The notes under the pieces: model-generated
The model's database searches: none
The model's input: only the letters and a program-made list of their open reading frames with translations
What the model was told of the DNA's origin: nothing
In this document: one piece after another, positions 35,816 through 44,583 of the stretch
Layout: the number at the start of each line of letters is the position of its first letter
How positions within the stretch are numbered: position 1 is the first letter of the stretch
Translations under genes and position numbers: made by a program
Assembly (NCBI GenBank): GCA_001556125.1
Contig: LSIG01000209.1
Span: forward strand, 1-64,000
DNA from: Rhizobiales bacterium CCH10-E5
GTDB taxonomy: Bacteria > Pseudomonadota > Alphaproteobacteria > Rhizobiales > Beijerinckiaceae
Direction: 5' to 3'
Length of the DNA stretch: 64,000 nucleotides

Positions 35816-36219
35816 GACAGCATCCCCGAAAGGGTGGCCGTCACCACTCCGGCGCCGAGGAAGCTCAGCGTGGCGACCATCGAGCGTTTCGACAGACGCG
35901 CCAGGCCGAGAATACCGTGACCGGAGGTGCAGCCCGAACCCATCCGGGTTCCGATGCCGACCAGAAGCCCGGCGACGATGATCACGGGCCAGGACGCAGA
36001 AACCGTCATGGCCGGCAGCGCGCCATGGATCGTGGCATAAATCGCGGGACCGGCGAGAAGTCCGGCGACGAAGGCGCCGTTGACCCAGGCCTGATGACCG
36101 CCGAGCAGACGCCCGACGATGCCGCTGATGCCGGCGATGCGACCGTTGAGCAGCAGCAGCATCCCGGCCGAGAGACCGAGCACTATGCCGCCGAACAGCG
36201 AAGGCCAATAGGCGCTCAT
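35812..36219 (-). CDS. Half-size YeeE/YedE-family protein (N-terminal half)
   Basis: 135 residues, four helices. Carries LNGRIAGISGIVGRLLGG near residue 24 and the cysteine motif IGTRMGSGCTSGHGILGLAR near 95, the site of sulfur relay in the family. Overlaps the bigR stop (ATGA) and the next half-size gene. Probably forms a heteromer with it to import thiosulfate or persulfide-like species. Confidence 0.88.
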   Translation of the reverse strand: MSAYWPSLFGGIVLGLSAGMLLLLNGRIAGISGIVGRLLGGHQAWVNGAFVAGLLAGPAIYATIHGALPAMTVSASWPVIIVAGLLVGIGTRMGSGCTSGHGILGLARLSKRSMVATLSFLGAGVVTATLSGMLS

Positions 36220-36554
36220 GAAACGTCGTCCTTCTGACAGAAAATATCGTACAGCGCCGCGATCAGCTGCGCGGCCTTCTGCTGCGTCAGGCGGTAGAAG
36301 ATCTGTTTGCCGTCGCGGCGGGTCTCGGCGATGCCGGTCTCCCTGAGAATGCCGAGCTGCTGCGACAGCGTCGGCTGGTGAATGTCGAGCAGGCTCTCCA
36401 GTTCGCCGACGGAATACTCCCCTTCCGCAAGCTTGCAGGCGAGCATCAGGCGGACGGGATGAGCCATCACCTTCAACAGGGCGGCGACCTCCTCGGCGCG
36501 CGCCGCCATCGCGTGACGGGCGTCGGCCTCCATCGGTGACGACGCGCCGCTCAC
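36216..36554 (-). CDS. bigR: ArsR-family sulfide/persulfide-responsive repressor BigR
   Basis: 112 residues. LLKVMAHPVRLMLACKLAEGE, recognition helix IHQPTLSQQLGILRETG near residue 60 and wing RRDGKQIFYRL near 83. Cysteines in LACKLAEGE (residue 40) and ALYDIFCQKD (near 106) match the BigR disulfide/persulfide pair. The GTG at 36554 overlaps the blh stop (GTGA), consistent with translational coupling; an ATG at 36533 is the alternative. Controls its own operon in known cases. Confidence 0.93.
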   Translation of the reverse strand: MSGASSPMEADARHAMAARAEEVAALLKVMAHPVRLMLACKLAEGEYSVGELESLLDIHQPTLSQQLGILRETGIAETRRDGKQIFYRLTQQKAAQLIAALYDIFCQKDDVS

Positions 36555-37846
36555 CAGACCGCCCCCGGCAGAGCGTTGAGCGGGATCTTGAGATAGCGCC
36601 GCCCGTCATTCTCCGGCTCCGGCAGGCGGCCGCCGCGCAGATTGATCTGGAGCGAGGGCAGGATCAGCTTGGGCATGGGCAACGTCGCGTCGCGGGCCTC
36701 GCGCAGCGCGATGAAGCGCTCCTGCGTCATGTCGATGAGATGGGCATTGCTGGCCTTCTGCTCGCCGACCGTGCTCTCCCAGCGCGCATGGCGCCCGTTC
36801 AGCTCGTAATCATGCCCGGTGAACAGCCGCGTCTCGTCGGGCAACGCCAGGATGTCCTGGATGGAGGCCCACAGCGCTTTTGCGCTGCCGCCGGGAAAAT
36901 CCGCTCGCGCCGTGCCGGAATCGGGCATGAAGATGGTATCGTGAACGAAGGCGGCGTCGCCGATGACATAGGTCACGGAGGCCAGCGTGTGCCCCGGCGA
37001 GAAGAGCACGCGCCCGTCGAGACTGCCGAGCTTGAACTGATCTCCCGCCTCGAACAGACGGTCCCATTGCGAGCCGTCCGTCTCCAGGGCGGGCCAGTTG
37101 TAGAGACGCCGCCACAATGTCTGGATCTCTGTCACACGGGCGCCGATTGCCATGGGCGCACCCGTCTTCTGCTTGAGGTAGTGGGCCGCGGAGAAATGGT
37201 CGGCATGGGGGTGGGTGTCGAGGATCCACTCGACCGTAAGGCCCTGCTCGGCCACAAAAGCGAGGATCGCATCGGCATGCATCGTCCGCGTCGCACCCGA
37301 CTTCTCGTCGAAATCATGTACCGGGTCGATGATCGCGCAGCGTTTCGTCGCCGGATCCCAGACGACATATTGGATGCTGCCGGTGCGGGCATCATAGAAG
37401 CCCTTCACGCGCGGCGTCCGCGCGCGGTCCCGGTCGGTCCAGGCTTTCGCAGCGGACAGGTCGAGGCCAAGCCGCGCACCGAAGGGAGCAATGTCCTCCG
37501 CTCGCATCCGCCCGTCCAGCACCTCGCCGAGGACATGCAGGATCGCCACGCGCGTGCCGGAGCGGCAATGCGCATAGACGGGCCCCTTCATGGCGGCCAC
37601 TTCGGTCTGGAACGCCCTGATGTCGGCCTCGGTGATCGTCTCGGACCGCACCGGGACATAGGCGTAGCCCAGCCCGGCCTCCCGTGCGATCAGGGCTGCG
37701 CGCTCGTGGCCGATCTGCCCACCCTCCTCGCCATCGGGCCGGACATTGACGATGCCGGCGAAAGGCGAGCCGGCGAGCCCGGCAAGGGTGGCCGCATCGG
37801 GCTGGCCGGCGGCCGTCAAGGTGGAAGAGATTTCGATCGCGGCCAC
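36551..37846 (-). CDS. blh: Bifunctional sulfurtransferase/persulfide dioxygenase Blh
   Basis: 431 residues, two domains. Residues 1-135 are a DUF442/dual-specificity-phosphatase-like domain with the Cx5R loop VYAHCRSGTRVAIL near 93, acting as a sulfurtransferase. Residues 140-431 are an ETHE1-like metallo-beta-lactamase fold with DTHPHADHFSAAH near 210, a histidine in FSPGHTLASV near 278, and HDTIFMPDSGTAR and FTGHDYE beyond. It oxidises glutathione persulfide to sulfite. The GTG start at 37846 has GAGGA 4 bp before it. First gene of the bigR operon. Confidence 0.93.
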   Translation of the reverse strand: MAAIEISSTLTAAGQPDAATLAGLAGSPFAGIVNVRPDGEEGGQIGHERAALIAREAGLGYAYVPVRSETITEADIRAFQTEVAAMKGPVYAHCRSGTRVAILHVLGEVLDGRMRAEDIAPFGARLGLDLSAAKAWTDRDRARTPRVKGFYDARTGSIQYVVWDPATKRCAIIDPVHDFDEKSGATRTMHADAILAFVAEQGLTVEWILDTHPHADHFSAAHYLKQKTGAPMAIGARVTEIQTLWRRLYNWPALETDGSQWDRLFEAGDQFKLGSLDGRVLFSPGHTLASVTYVIGDAAFVHDTIFMPDSGTARADFPGGSAKALWASIQDILALPDETRLFTGHDYELNGRHARWESTVGEQKASNAHLIDMTQERFIALREARDATLPMPKLILPSLQINLRGGRLPEPENDGRRYLKIPLNALPGAVW

Positions 37847-37865
37847 GACGTCCTCACATAGACAT

Positions 37866-37888
37866 TATACGATTAAATATATTGTATA
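37866..37888. promoter_or_regulatory. Candidate BigR operator upstream of blh
   Basis: Imperfect palindrome TATACGAT-N7-ATTGTATA (7 of 8 pairs, the other a G-T), 20 bp upstream of the blh GTG in an AT-rich patch unlike its GC-rich surroundings. It contains ATACGATTA, shared in degenerate form with the sites at 32299 and 35321. Its position fits the known autoregulation of bigR operons. Confidence 0.7.
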
Positions 37889-37941
37889 TCAAACTGGTCG
37901 ATCTGGCAAGCGGCCGAATCTCCTCCCGCCTCGCGCAGCGC

Positions 37942-38169
37942 TCAGGCCGGCGGCAACACCTCCTCGGTGCCGTCGGGAAGCCTGTCGCAGAAGCTGACGA
38001 CGTTGGGGCTGATCAATTTGACGCAGCGCCTCGCGGGATCGGCGGTCGGCGTGCCCTGCCGGCGCGCCGCTAGAGCCGTGCGTGGACATGCTGCACGCCG
38101 TGAAGCGGCCGCCCTGCTCGGTCGGGTCCTCTCGCAAGGCTTGAAACATCGAGCCGGACCAACCGGCAC
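37942..38169 (-). CDS. Weak small open frame, no recognised product
   Basis: 75 codons. The last third (ARRCVKLISPNVVSFCDRLP and on) looks protein-like, while the front is arginine/alanine-rich as in random GC-rich frames. It may be the tail of a decayed gene. No ribosome site and no neighbour to join. Listed only because the region is otherwise empty. Confidence 0.2.
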   Translation of the reverse strand: MPVGPARCFKPCERTRPSRAAASRRAACPRTALAARRQGTPTADPARRCVKLISPNVVSFCDRLPDGTEEVLPPA

Positions 38170-38330
38170 TGAGCAGCGGACCGCTATTGACGCAGGCAGA
38201 TTGCGAGCGCTGCAAGAGATCGAGGACGGCTGCCAAGGAACCAGATCGGAACGGGCATGCTCGGCGGCGTTTTCAGTGCCGCCAGCATCCCGCTTGCATC
38301 GTCGTGGCGAGGGGCCCAGGAGAGCGCTTC

Positions 38331-39209
38331 ATGAACATGCGCCAGATCGAGGCGTTCGCAGCCGTGATGAAGGCGGGCACGGTGTCCCGGGCGGCTGAAA
38401 TCCTCGGTGTCAGCCAGCCTGCCATCAGCCGTCTGATCGCCGATCTCGAACGGTCGCTCGGCTTCAGTCTGTTCAGCCGCGTCAGGGGCCGGATCATCCC
38501 GACTCCGGAGGGTCGTCTCTTCTACGACGACGTCGAGGCGAGTTTCCGCGGCATGGACCGCCTGCGCTCGACCGCGGCGCGCATCCGCGACAGCGGCGCC
38601 GGCGAGATCAGGATCGCCAGCCTCTCCTCACTCAGCGGCTCGGTCGTCCCCAAGGCGATCGTGAAATTCCGCAGCCGCTGGCCCGACGCGACGGTGACGC
38701 TGATGGTCCAGTCGTCCCGGGACGTGCGAGACGGCGTTGCGAGTGGAGCCTACGATCTTGGATTGGCGGCGGACGAGATCGACCTCACCGGCATTGAGCA
38801 CCAGATTTTCGTCCAGCCGCGCGAGCTCTGCGCCCTGCCACCCGGCCATCCCCTGGTCGAGCGCGATGTCATCCGGCCTCATGACCTCTCCGGACGCGAT
38901 TTCATCGCCTATGTGCCAGAGGATCGGGTGCGCCGGCGGTTCGAGACGATCTTCCGTGAGGCCGGGGTCCCGATGCCGCGAATCGTCGTCGAGACTCTCT
39001 ATGCTTCCACCGTCTATGCGATGGTGGCCGAGGGGATCGGAGCGAGCCTGCTGACAAACTATGCGGTCGCGGGCTTCGACCAGAGCCGGGTCGTGTTGCG
39101 GCCGTTCGAACCGGTCGTCAACAGCCGCACCCTGCTCATCCGCCCGCCGGAGCGGCCCAAGTCGCAACTCGTGCGCGACTTCATCGACTGCCTGATGGAG
39201 TCGCGCTGA
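38331..39209 (+). CDS. LysR-family transcriptional regulator
   Basis: 292 residues. N-terminal helix-turn-helix RQIEAFAAVMKAGTVSRAAE with GVSQPAISRLIADLERSLG, then a two-lobed effector domain (GEIRIASLSSLSGSVVP, AYDLGLAADEIDL, MVAEGIGASLLTNYAV). AGGAGA lies before the ATG at 38331. The divergent blh operon is regulated by BigR, and the next gene is an AraC regulator, so the target is not evident from context. Confidence 0.9.
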   Translation: MNMRQIEAFAAVMKAGTVSRAAEILGVSQPAISRLIADLERSLGFSLFSRVRGRIIPTPEGRLFYDDVEASFRGMDRLRSTAARIRDSGAGEIRIASLSSLSGSVVPKAIVKFRSRWPDATVTLMVQSSRDVRDGVASGAYDLGLAADEIDLTGIEHQIFVQPRELCALPPGHPLVERDVIRPHDLSGRDFIAYVPEDRVRRRFETIFREAGVPMPRIVVETLYASTVYAMVAEGIGASLLTNYAVAGFDQSRVVLRPFEPVVNSRTLLIRPPERPKSQLVRDFIDCLMESR

Positions 39210-39348
39210 GTACGGCGCGTCAGGGCCGTCGCGAATCGTCCATAACGCCACCGCATAAGCTTATCCGGGCGGATGATTGCCGGGCCTTCGACGGTGCTGC
39301 AGCATGGGTTCCAGCCTGACACCACGCTCGCAAACCGGGAGACCGATC

Positions 39349-40293
39349 ATGGGATTGCCTGTGCCGCTGTCGACCGACGGCTTCTTCGGTCAACGCGCCG
39401 CCCGACATTTCGGCGTGCGCGGCCAGGACGTCAGCACACTGAGGCTGGAGGGCGAATTGTCGCTGGTGGCGACGCGGCTGACCTGCGGCGAGAGGCGGCG
39501 CGAACGCACGCGGCCGGCCCCGCCCGATGCGGCCTTTTCGCTGCTCTGTCCGATCGACCGGCTCGACGGCCACAGCTGCTGGGTGGCGGGTGAGCCGCAA
39601 CATCACGGGCCGCTGCCCGCTGGCTCTGTCAGCCTGACCGATCTGCGCGACAAGCCGCAATGGCAGCTCTGCGGCCGGGTCGATGCCCTGCAGATCTACA
39701 TCCCCGTCAGGGCGCTGGCCGCGGTCGGCGAGCGTCGCTCCCAGGCTGTCGGCAGCCTGCGTTGCGACGCCGGGCGGCCGGACCCGATCCTCGCCGGCCT
39801 GTGCGATACGCTGATGCGCGCCGCCCAGTCGACCGGCTCCAACACGCTGCTGATCGACCAGCTCGCGATCTGCCTCCTGACCCATGTCGCGGAGGTCTAT
39901 GGCGGTCCCGGCTGCGCCGAAGAACGGACAAGCGGGCGGCTCGCACCCTGGCAGGAGCGCCGGGCCAAGGAGATCATGTCCGCGCGGCTGGCATCCGAAC
40001 TGACGATCTCCCAGCTGGCGAGCGAATGCCGCCTCACCGCCAGCCATTTCGCCCGAGCCTTCCGGCGCAGCACGGGCGTCGCGCCGCAGCGCTATCTGAT
40101 GCAGTTGCGGGTCGACGAGGCGAAGCGGCATCTCGCGGCCGCCCATCTCCCGCTTTCCGACATCGCGTTGATCTGCGGCTTCGGCGACCAGAGCCATCTG
40201 ACCCGCGTCTTCAAGCAGCTCGTCGGGATGCCGCCCGGTGCCTGGCGGCGGCGGCTCGAGCCGGCCGCCGACATCCCCCGCCTGTCCGCCTGA
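39349..40293 (+). CDS. AraC-family transcriptional regulator
   Basis: 314 residues. The C-terminal 100 residues hold two helix-turn-helices: SELTISQLASECRLTASHFA and LPLSDIALICGFGDQSHLTRVFKQLVGMPPGAWRRR-type segments. The N-terminal 200 residues are a ligand domain without clear family match. GGGAGA precedes the ATG at 39349; an ATG at 39304 is possible. Convergent with the YcaC-like hydrolase gene, whose catabolic neighbours it may control. Confidence 0.88.
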   Translation: MGLPVPLSTDGFFGQRAARHFGVRGQDVSTLRLEGELSLVATRLTCGERRRERTRPAPPDAAFSLLCPIDRLDGHSCWVAGEPQHHGPLPAGSVSLTDLRDKPQWQLCGRVDALQIYIPVRALAAVGERRSQAVGSLRCDAGRPDPILAGLCDTLMRAAQSTGSNTLLIDQLAICLLTHVAEVYGGPGCAEERTSGRLAPWQERRAKEIMSARLASELTISQLASECRLTASHFARAFRRSTGVAPQRYLMQLRVDEAKRHLAAAHLPLSDIALICGFGDQSHLTRVFKQLVGMPPGAWRRRLEPAADIPRLSA

Positions 40294-40341
40294 TCCGCGG
40301 GCGGCCGGCGTCTCCCGCCAGTCGCCCGGACCGGGCTCGGT

Positions 40342-41028
40342 TCAGGCCACCTTGGCCGGGTTGGGGCCGATGCGCTCGCCATGGGTGACACGCTCGGGCG
40401 CGCCATGGACCATGGTGTAGGCGTAGTCGATGCCCATGCCATAGGCGCCGGAATGCTCCTTGGCGATCGCGACGACGGCGTCATAAGTGTCGCGGCGGGC
40501 CCAGTCGCGCTGCCATTCGAGCAGCACCTGCTGCCAGGTCACCGGCACGACGCCGGCCTGCACCATGCGGTCCATCGCGTATTTATGGGCGTCGGCCGAG
40601 GTGCCGCCGGAGGCGTCGGCAACCATGTAGATCTCGTAGCCGCCCTCCAGCATGGCGCAGAGCGCGAAGGTGGTGTTGCAGACCTCGGTCCAGAGTCCCG
40701 AGACGACGACCTTCCTGCGGCCGCTGGCGGCCAGCGCGTCGCGGACGTTCTGGTCGTCCCAGGAGTTCATCGAGGTCCGCTCGAGGATCTTGCTCTCGGG
40801 AAAGACGGCGAGAAGCTCGGGATAGGTATGGCCGGAAAAGCTCGTCGTCTCGACGGTCGTGATGGTCGTCGGGATGCCGAAGACCTTCGCGGCCTTGGCG
40901 AGGCCGACGACGTTGTTCTTCAGGACCTGACGGTCGATCGACTGCACACCGAAGGCCATCTGCGGCTGCTGGTCGATGAAGATCATCTGGCTGTTCTGGG
41001 GGGTCAGGACTTCGAGATAGCCGGACAT
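40342..41028 (-). CDS. Isochorismatase-family cysteine hydrolase (YcaC-like)
   Basis: 228 residues. Isochorismatase-like fold with the catalytic aspartate in IFIDQQPQMAFG near residue 19, RTSMNSWDD near 85 in the place of the usual lysine region, and the nucleophile in SGLWTEVCNTTFALC near 118. YcaC-type enzymes hydrolyse unknown amides or similar. AAGGAG precedes the ATG. Same strand as an MFS gene and an amidohydrolase gene downstream in reading order, possibly one catabolic group. Confidence 0.87.
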   Translation of the reverse strand: MSGYLEVLTPQNSQMIFIDQQPQMAFGVQSIDRQVLKNNVVGLAKAAKVFGIPTTITTVETTSFSGHTYPELLAVFPESKILERTSMNSWDDQNVRDALAASGRRKVVVSGLWTEVCNTTFALCAMLEGGYEIYMVADASGGTSADAHKYAMDRMVQAGVVPVTWQQVLLEWQRDWARRDTYDAVVAIAKEHSGAYGMGIDYAYTMVHGAPERVTHGERIGPNPAKVA

Positions 41029-41076
41029 GGTCGTCTCCTTGGCTGGGATGGAATGCTGATGAAGGGAACCGTCCGG

Positions 41077-42681
41077 TCACGCGGGCGTCGGGCGCAGATC
41101 GAGGAAATGCCGCACGACGGGCGGGGCATCGCCGAGATGGAAGCGCCTGACCTGCTGCTGCAGCTCGGCATCGGCTTTCGACACCCGTTTGTGCTGGCGC
41201 AGATGCTCGGCCCAGGACGAGACGACGAACCACTCGACCAGCTTCTCCGGGTCGGCGGTGTCCTCGGTGATGCCCCAGTCATGGGCGCCGTCGCGACGGC
41301 GGGCGACGGCAAGGCGATGGACGGCCCTGACGAAGGCATCGCGATCCGTCGCTTGAACCCGGTATTCGATCAGGATCAGGACAGGGCCGCGGTCAGGCGC
41401 GACGCTGCTCGCGACCAGCGGCTCGGGCCAGTGGTTGGAGGGCGCCAGATCGGCCTCGCCGGCCGGGAGCTTGACGCGGTGCATGACGACCGCGGCGCCC
41501 AGCAGGCAGCCCGCCGCGATCACGAGCGTGCCCTGCAGCCCCGCCGCTTCGGCGACCGCGCCCCAGCTCAGGCTGCCCGCCGTCATCGCGCCGTTGAAGA
41601 CGGTCAGATAGACCGCCAGAGCCCGACCGCGCACCCAGTTCGGTAGGATCGATTGCGCTACGCCGTTGAGTGTCGTCAGGGCGACGATCCAGGCCGCGCC
41701 GAGCAGCAGCAGGATCGCTACGGAGATCCCTTGCGGGGGCGCCAGCGCCAGCGTGGCCATGACCGCCGCGGTGACGATGCCCGCCAGTAGCAGCAAGCGA
41801 TCGGCATCGAACCGCGCCCGCAACCGCGGCAGCAGGAGGGCGCCGATGATGGCGCCTGCGCCGACCGCGCCGAGCAGGATGCCATAGAAGCCCGCGCCGC
41901 CGCCCAGGAGATTGCGCGCAACCAGCGGCAGCAGCGCCCAGACCGCGCTGGCGCAGGCGAAGAACACCGCAGCGCGCAGCAGCACGACATGCAGCTCGCG
42001 GCTCGCCCGCGCATAGCGCAGCCCGGCGATGAAGGCGCCTGTGAAGCGCTCGGACAGGGCATCGTCGGCTTGGGGCGCGCGTCGCCACCAGATCAGGGCG
42101 GCGATCACGGCGACATAGCTCAGCACGTCGGCGCCATAGGTGAAGCCGGCGCCGAGCGTGGCCAGGATCAGGCCACCCAGCGCCGGCCCGATGGCGCGGG
42201 AGATGTTGACGCCCAGCGAATTGAGCGCGACCGCACTCTTGAGATCGGGCTTCTCGACCAGTTCGGGCACGATCGCCTGCCAGGTCGGTGCCATCAGGGC
42301 GGCCCCGATGCCACCCAGAAAGGTGAGAGCGACGAGAGAACTCACGCTCAGGAGCCCGGCCGTCGAGAGCACCATCAGCGACAGGCTGACGAGGCCGAGA
42401 AGGAGCTGGATCGCGATCAGGAATTTGCGGCGGTCGAGAATGTCCGAGAGCACGCCGGCCGGGATCGCCAGCAGGAAGATCGGCAGCGTGGCAGCCGCCT
42501 GGACGAGCGCGACCGCCGCCGGCGCCCCCGACAGATCGGTGACGAGCCAGGCGCTGGCGACGTCGCGCATGAAGGAGCCGACATTGCCGATGATCGTCGC
42601 CGCCCAGAGCACGGCGAAGACGCGCCCGCGCAGCGACGCGAAGGCCGATGCCTGTGCCGGCTTGCTCTCGGGCGTGCTCAT
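41077..42681 (-). CDS. MFS transporter with C-terminal ABM-like domain (MFS_3/TSE family)
   Basis: 534 residues. Residues 15-410 form 11-12 membrane helices with the motif-A-like GVLSDILDRRKFL near 82 and ALMAPTWQAIVPELV near 135, as in EntS-like exporters. Residues 430-530 are soluble (VLILIEYRVQATDRDAFVRA, SWAEHLRQHKRVSKAD) and resemble the antibiotic-biosynthesis-monooxygenase-type fold often fused to this group. Probable drug or metabolite exporter. 9 bp after the amidohydrolase stop, hence likely co-transcribed with it and xapX. Confidence 0.87.
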   Translation of the reverse strand: MSTPESKPAQASAFASLRGRVFAVLWAATIIGNVGSFMRDVASAWLVTDLSGAPAAVALVQAAATLPIFLLAIPAGVLSDILDRRKFLIAIQLLLGLVSLSLMVLSTAGLLSVSSLVALTFLGGIGAALMAPTWQAIVPELVEKPDLKSAVALNSLGVNISRAIGPALGGLILATLGAGFTYGADVLSYVAVIAALIWWRRAPQADDALSERFTGAFIAGLRYARASRELHVVLLRAAVFFACASAVWALLPLVARNLLGGGAGFYGILLGAVGAGAIIGALLLPRLRARFDADRLLLLAGIVTAAVMATLALAPPQGISVAILLLLGAAWIVALTTLNGVAQSILPNWVRGRALAVYLTVFNGAMTAGSLSWGAVAEAAGLQGTLVIAAGCLLGAAVVMHRVKLPAGEADLAPSNHWPEPLVASSVAPDRGPVLILIEYRVQATDRDAFVRAVHRLAVARRRDGAHDWGITEDTADPEKLVEWFVVSSWAEHLRQHKRVSKADAELQQQVRRFHLGDAPPVVRHFLDLRPTPA

Positions 42682-42690
42682 CGTGCCCCC

Positions 42691-44583
42691 TCAGACGGCC
42701 CAGCAGGCGCAGCCGAGCGCGCCCCAAAAGCTTTTGAGGTCGGAGATCGGCAGCGTGCTCGCCCAGGCGCCGGCATGGTCGTGGCCATGGACGCCGCAGG
42801 AACTGGCGCAGCCGCAGGCGGTCATCGCGTTCCGACGCAGGGAGTTCTTGCCCGCGCCGTCCGGCTCGCCCCAGGCGCCATAACCCCTGAAGGTTCGCAC
42901 CGGCGACCAGTCCGGCATCGCCGGCGGCAGCTTGGTCTCGTCGAGCGACGCGAAATCGCCGGCGCCGTAGACGATCCGGCCGCCGACGACGGTCAGCTCG
43001 GCCGATATGTAGGAGATCTCGTCCTCCGGGCAGGAGAAGAAGTCGCGGTCCGGCACGATCAGATCGGCGAGCTGGCCGACCGCAATGCGGCCCTTCTTGC
43101 CCTCCTCGTTGGAGAACCAGGTGACGTTCTCCGTCCACATGCGCAGCGCGGTCTCGCGGTCGAGGCAGTTGCGCTCCGGCGTGAGGCGCAGGCCTCCGAG
43201 CGTGCGGCCGGTGATGAGCCAGGCCAGCGAGACCCATGGATTGTAGGAGGCGACGCGGGTGGCGTCCGTGCCGGCGGAGGTTTTGATGCTCTTCTCCAGC
43301 ATACGCGCGACCGGCGGCGTCGCTTCCGCGGCGCCCAGCCCGTAGCGCTCGACGAAGTATTCGCCCTGGAAGGCCATGCGGTGCTGCACGGCGACGCCCC
43401 CGCCGAGCGCCGCGACCCGGTCGAGCGAGCGTTCCGAGATCGTCTCGGCATGGTCGAAGAACCAGTTCAGCCCCGCGAGCGGAATGTCCCGGTCGACCTT
43501 CTCGAAGACGTCGAGCGCGCGCGATATCGTTTCGTCATAGGTGGCGTGCATCCGCCAGGGCCAGCGGTTCTCCGCGAGGATGCGCACCACGCTTTCGAGG
43601 TCGTCCTCCATCTGCGGCGGCATGTCCGGCCGCGGCTGCCGGAAATCCTCGAAATCGGCAGCCGAGAACACCAGCATTTCGCCGGCGCCGTTATGGCGGA
43701 AATAGTCGTCGCCCTGCTTGTAGGTCGAGGTCCTCGTCCAGTTGAGGAAATCCTGCTTCTCCTGCCCAGGCTTCTGGGTGAAGAGGTTGTAGGCGAGGCG
43801 GATGGTCAGCTGGTTCTCGTCGGCGAGCTGCTGGATGACCGCGTAGTCGTCGGGATAATTCTGGAAGCCGCCGCCGGCATCGATCGCGCCGGTGACGCCG
43901 AGGCGGTTGAGCTCGCGCATGAAATGGCGCGTCGAGTTCACCTGATAGTCGAAGGGCAGCTTCGGCCCCCTCGCCAGCGTCGCATAGAGGATGCCGGCAT
44001 TGGGCTTGGCGAGCAAAAGGCCGGTCGGGTTGCCCGCCGCATCGCGGGTGATCTCGCCGCCCGGCGGGTTCGGGGTGTCCTTCGTGTAGCCGACGGCCCG
44101 CAGCGCCGCGCCGTTGAGCAGCGCGCGGTCGTAGAGATGCAGCAGGAAGACCGGCGTGTCCGGCGCGACCGCGTTGATCTCCTCGATCGTCGGCAGGCGC
44201 TTCTCGGCGAATTGATGCTCGGTGAAGCCGCCGACGACGCGCACCCATTGCGGCGGCGGCGTCACCGCGACCTGGCGCCTCAGCATGTCCATCGCGTCGG
44301 CGAGGGAGCGGATGCCGTCCCAACGCAGCTCCATGTTGAAGTTCAAACCGCCGCGGATGATGTGGAGATGGTTGTCGATCAGCCCGGGCAGGACCCGCCT
44401 GCCCTTGAGGTCGAGAATGCGCGTCTGCGTCCCGGCCTGCGCCATCACCTCGGCCTCGTCGCCGACCGCGGCGAAACGGCCGTCCCGGATCGCGACGGCG
44501 CCGGCGACCGGGTTGCCGCGGTCGAGCGTGGTGATGCGGGCGTTGCGGAGGATCGTCTCGGCGGCCATGGCGCGCTCCCTCAT
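42691..44583 (-). CDS. YtcJ-type metal-dependent amidohydrolase with Cys/His-rich tail
   Basis: 630 residues. Amidohydrolase superfamily: N-terminal beta-sandwich (ETILRNARITTLDRG), metal-ligand site LPGLIDNHLHIIRGG near residue 65, histidines in RMHATYDE near 345 and FDHAET near 375, and KTSAGTDATR near 430 with the catalytic aspartate. GRIAVGQLADLIVPDRDFF is the usual second half of the sandwich. Family members act on imidic or exo-amide bonds; the substrate is unknown. The last 45 residues include CGCASSCGVHGHDH and GCACW, an unusual metal-binding-like tail. ATG at 44583 shares a base with the xapX stop. Confidence 0.88.
   Translation of the reverse strand: MRERAMAAETILRNARITTLDRGNPVAGAVAIRDGRFAAVGDEAEVMAQAGTQTRILDLKGRRVLPGLIDNHLHIIRGGLNFNMELRWDGIRSLADAMDMLRRQVAVTPPPQWVRVVGGFTEHQFAEKRLPTIEEINAVAPDTPVFLLHLYDRALLNGAALRAVGYTKDTPNPPGGEITRDAAGNPTGLLLAKPNAGILYATLARGPKLPFDYQVNSTRHFMRELNRLGVTGAIDAGGGFQNYPDDYAVIQQLADENQLTIRLAYNLFTQKPGQEKQDFLNWTRTSTYKQGDDYFRHNGAGEMLVFSAADFEDFRQPRPDMPPQMEDDLESVVRILAENRWPWRMHATYDETISRALDVFEKVDRDIPLAGLNWFFDHAETISERSLDRVAALGGGVAVQHRMAFQGEYFVERYGLGAAEATPPVARMLEKSIKTSAGTDATRVASYNPWVSLAWLITGRTLGGLRLTPERNCLDRETALRMWTENVTWFSNEEGKKGRIAVGQLADLIVPDRDFFSCPEDEISYISAELTVVGGRIVYGAGDFASLDETKLPPAMPDWSPVRTFRGYGAWGEPDGAGKNSLRRNAMTACGCASSCGVHGHDHAGAWASTLPISDLKSFWGALGCACWAV

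Larger units (their letters stand above)
37847..38330. other. Intergenic region between blh and the LysR gene
   Basis: 484 bp holding the blh promoter and operator at its left end and the LysR-gene promoter at its right end. The middle is GC-rich with one weak minus-strand frame (37942-38169) and no RNA gene that I can recognise. Confidence 0.5.

Noticed and set aside
37889..38398. Overlapping frames in the blh-LysR gap as genes
   Set aside because: No ribosome sites or domains, and composition is as expected of random GC-rich DNA; only one weak frame is listed, at low confidence.
40318..40345. GCCCGG-A-CCGGGC palindrome after the AraC gene as terminator
   Set aside because: A one-base loop cannot form a normal hairpin and no U-tract follows.
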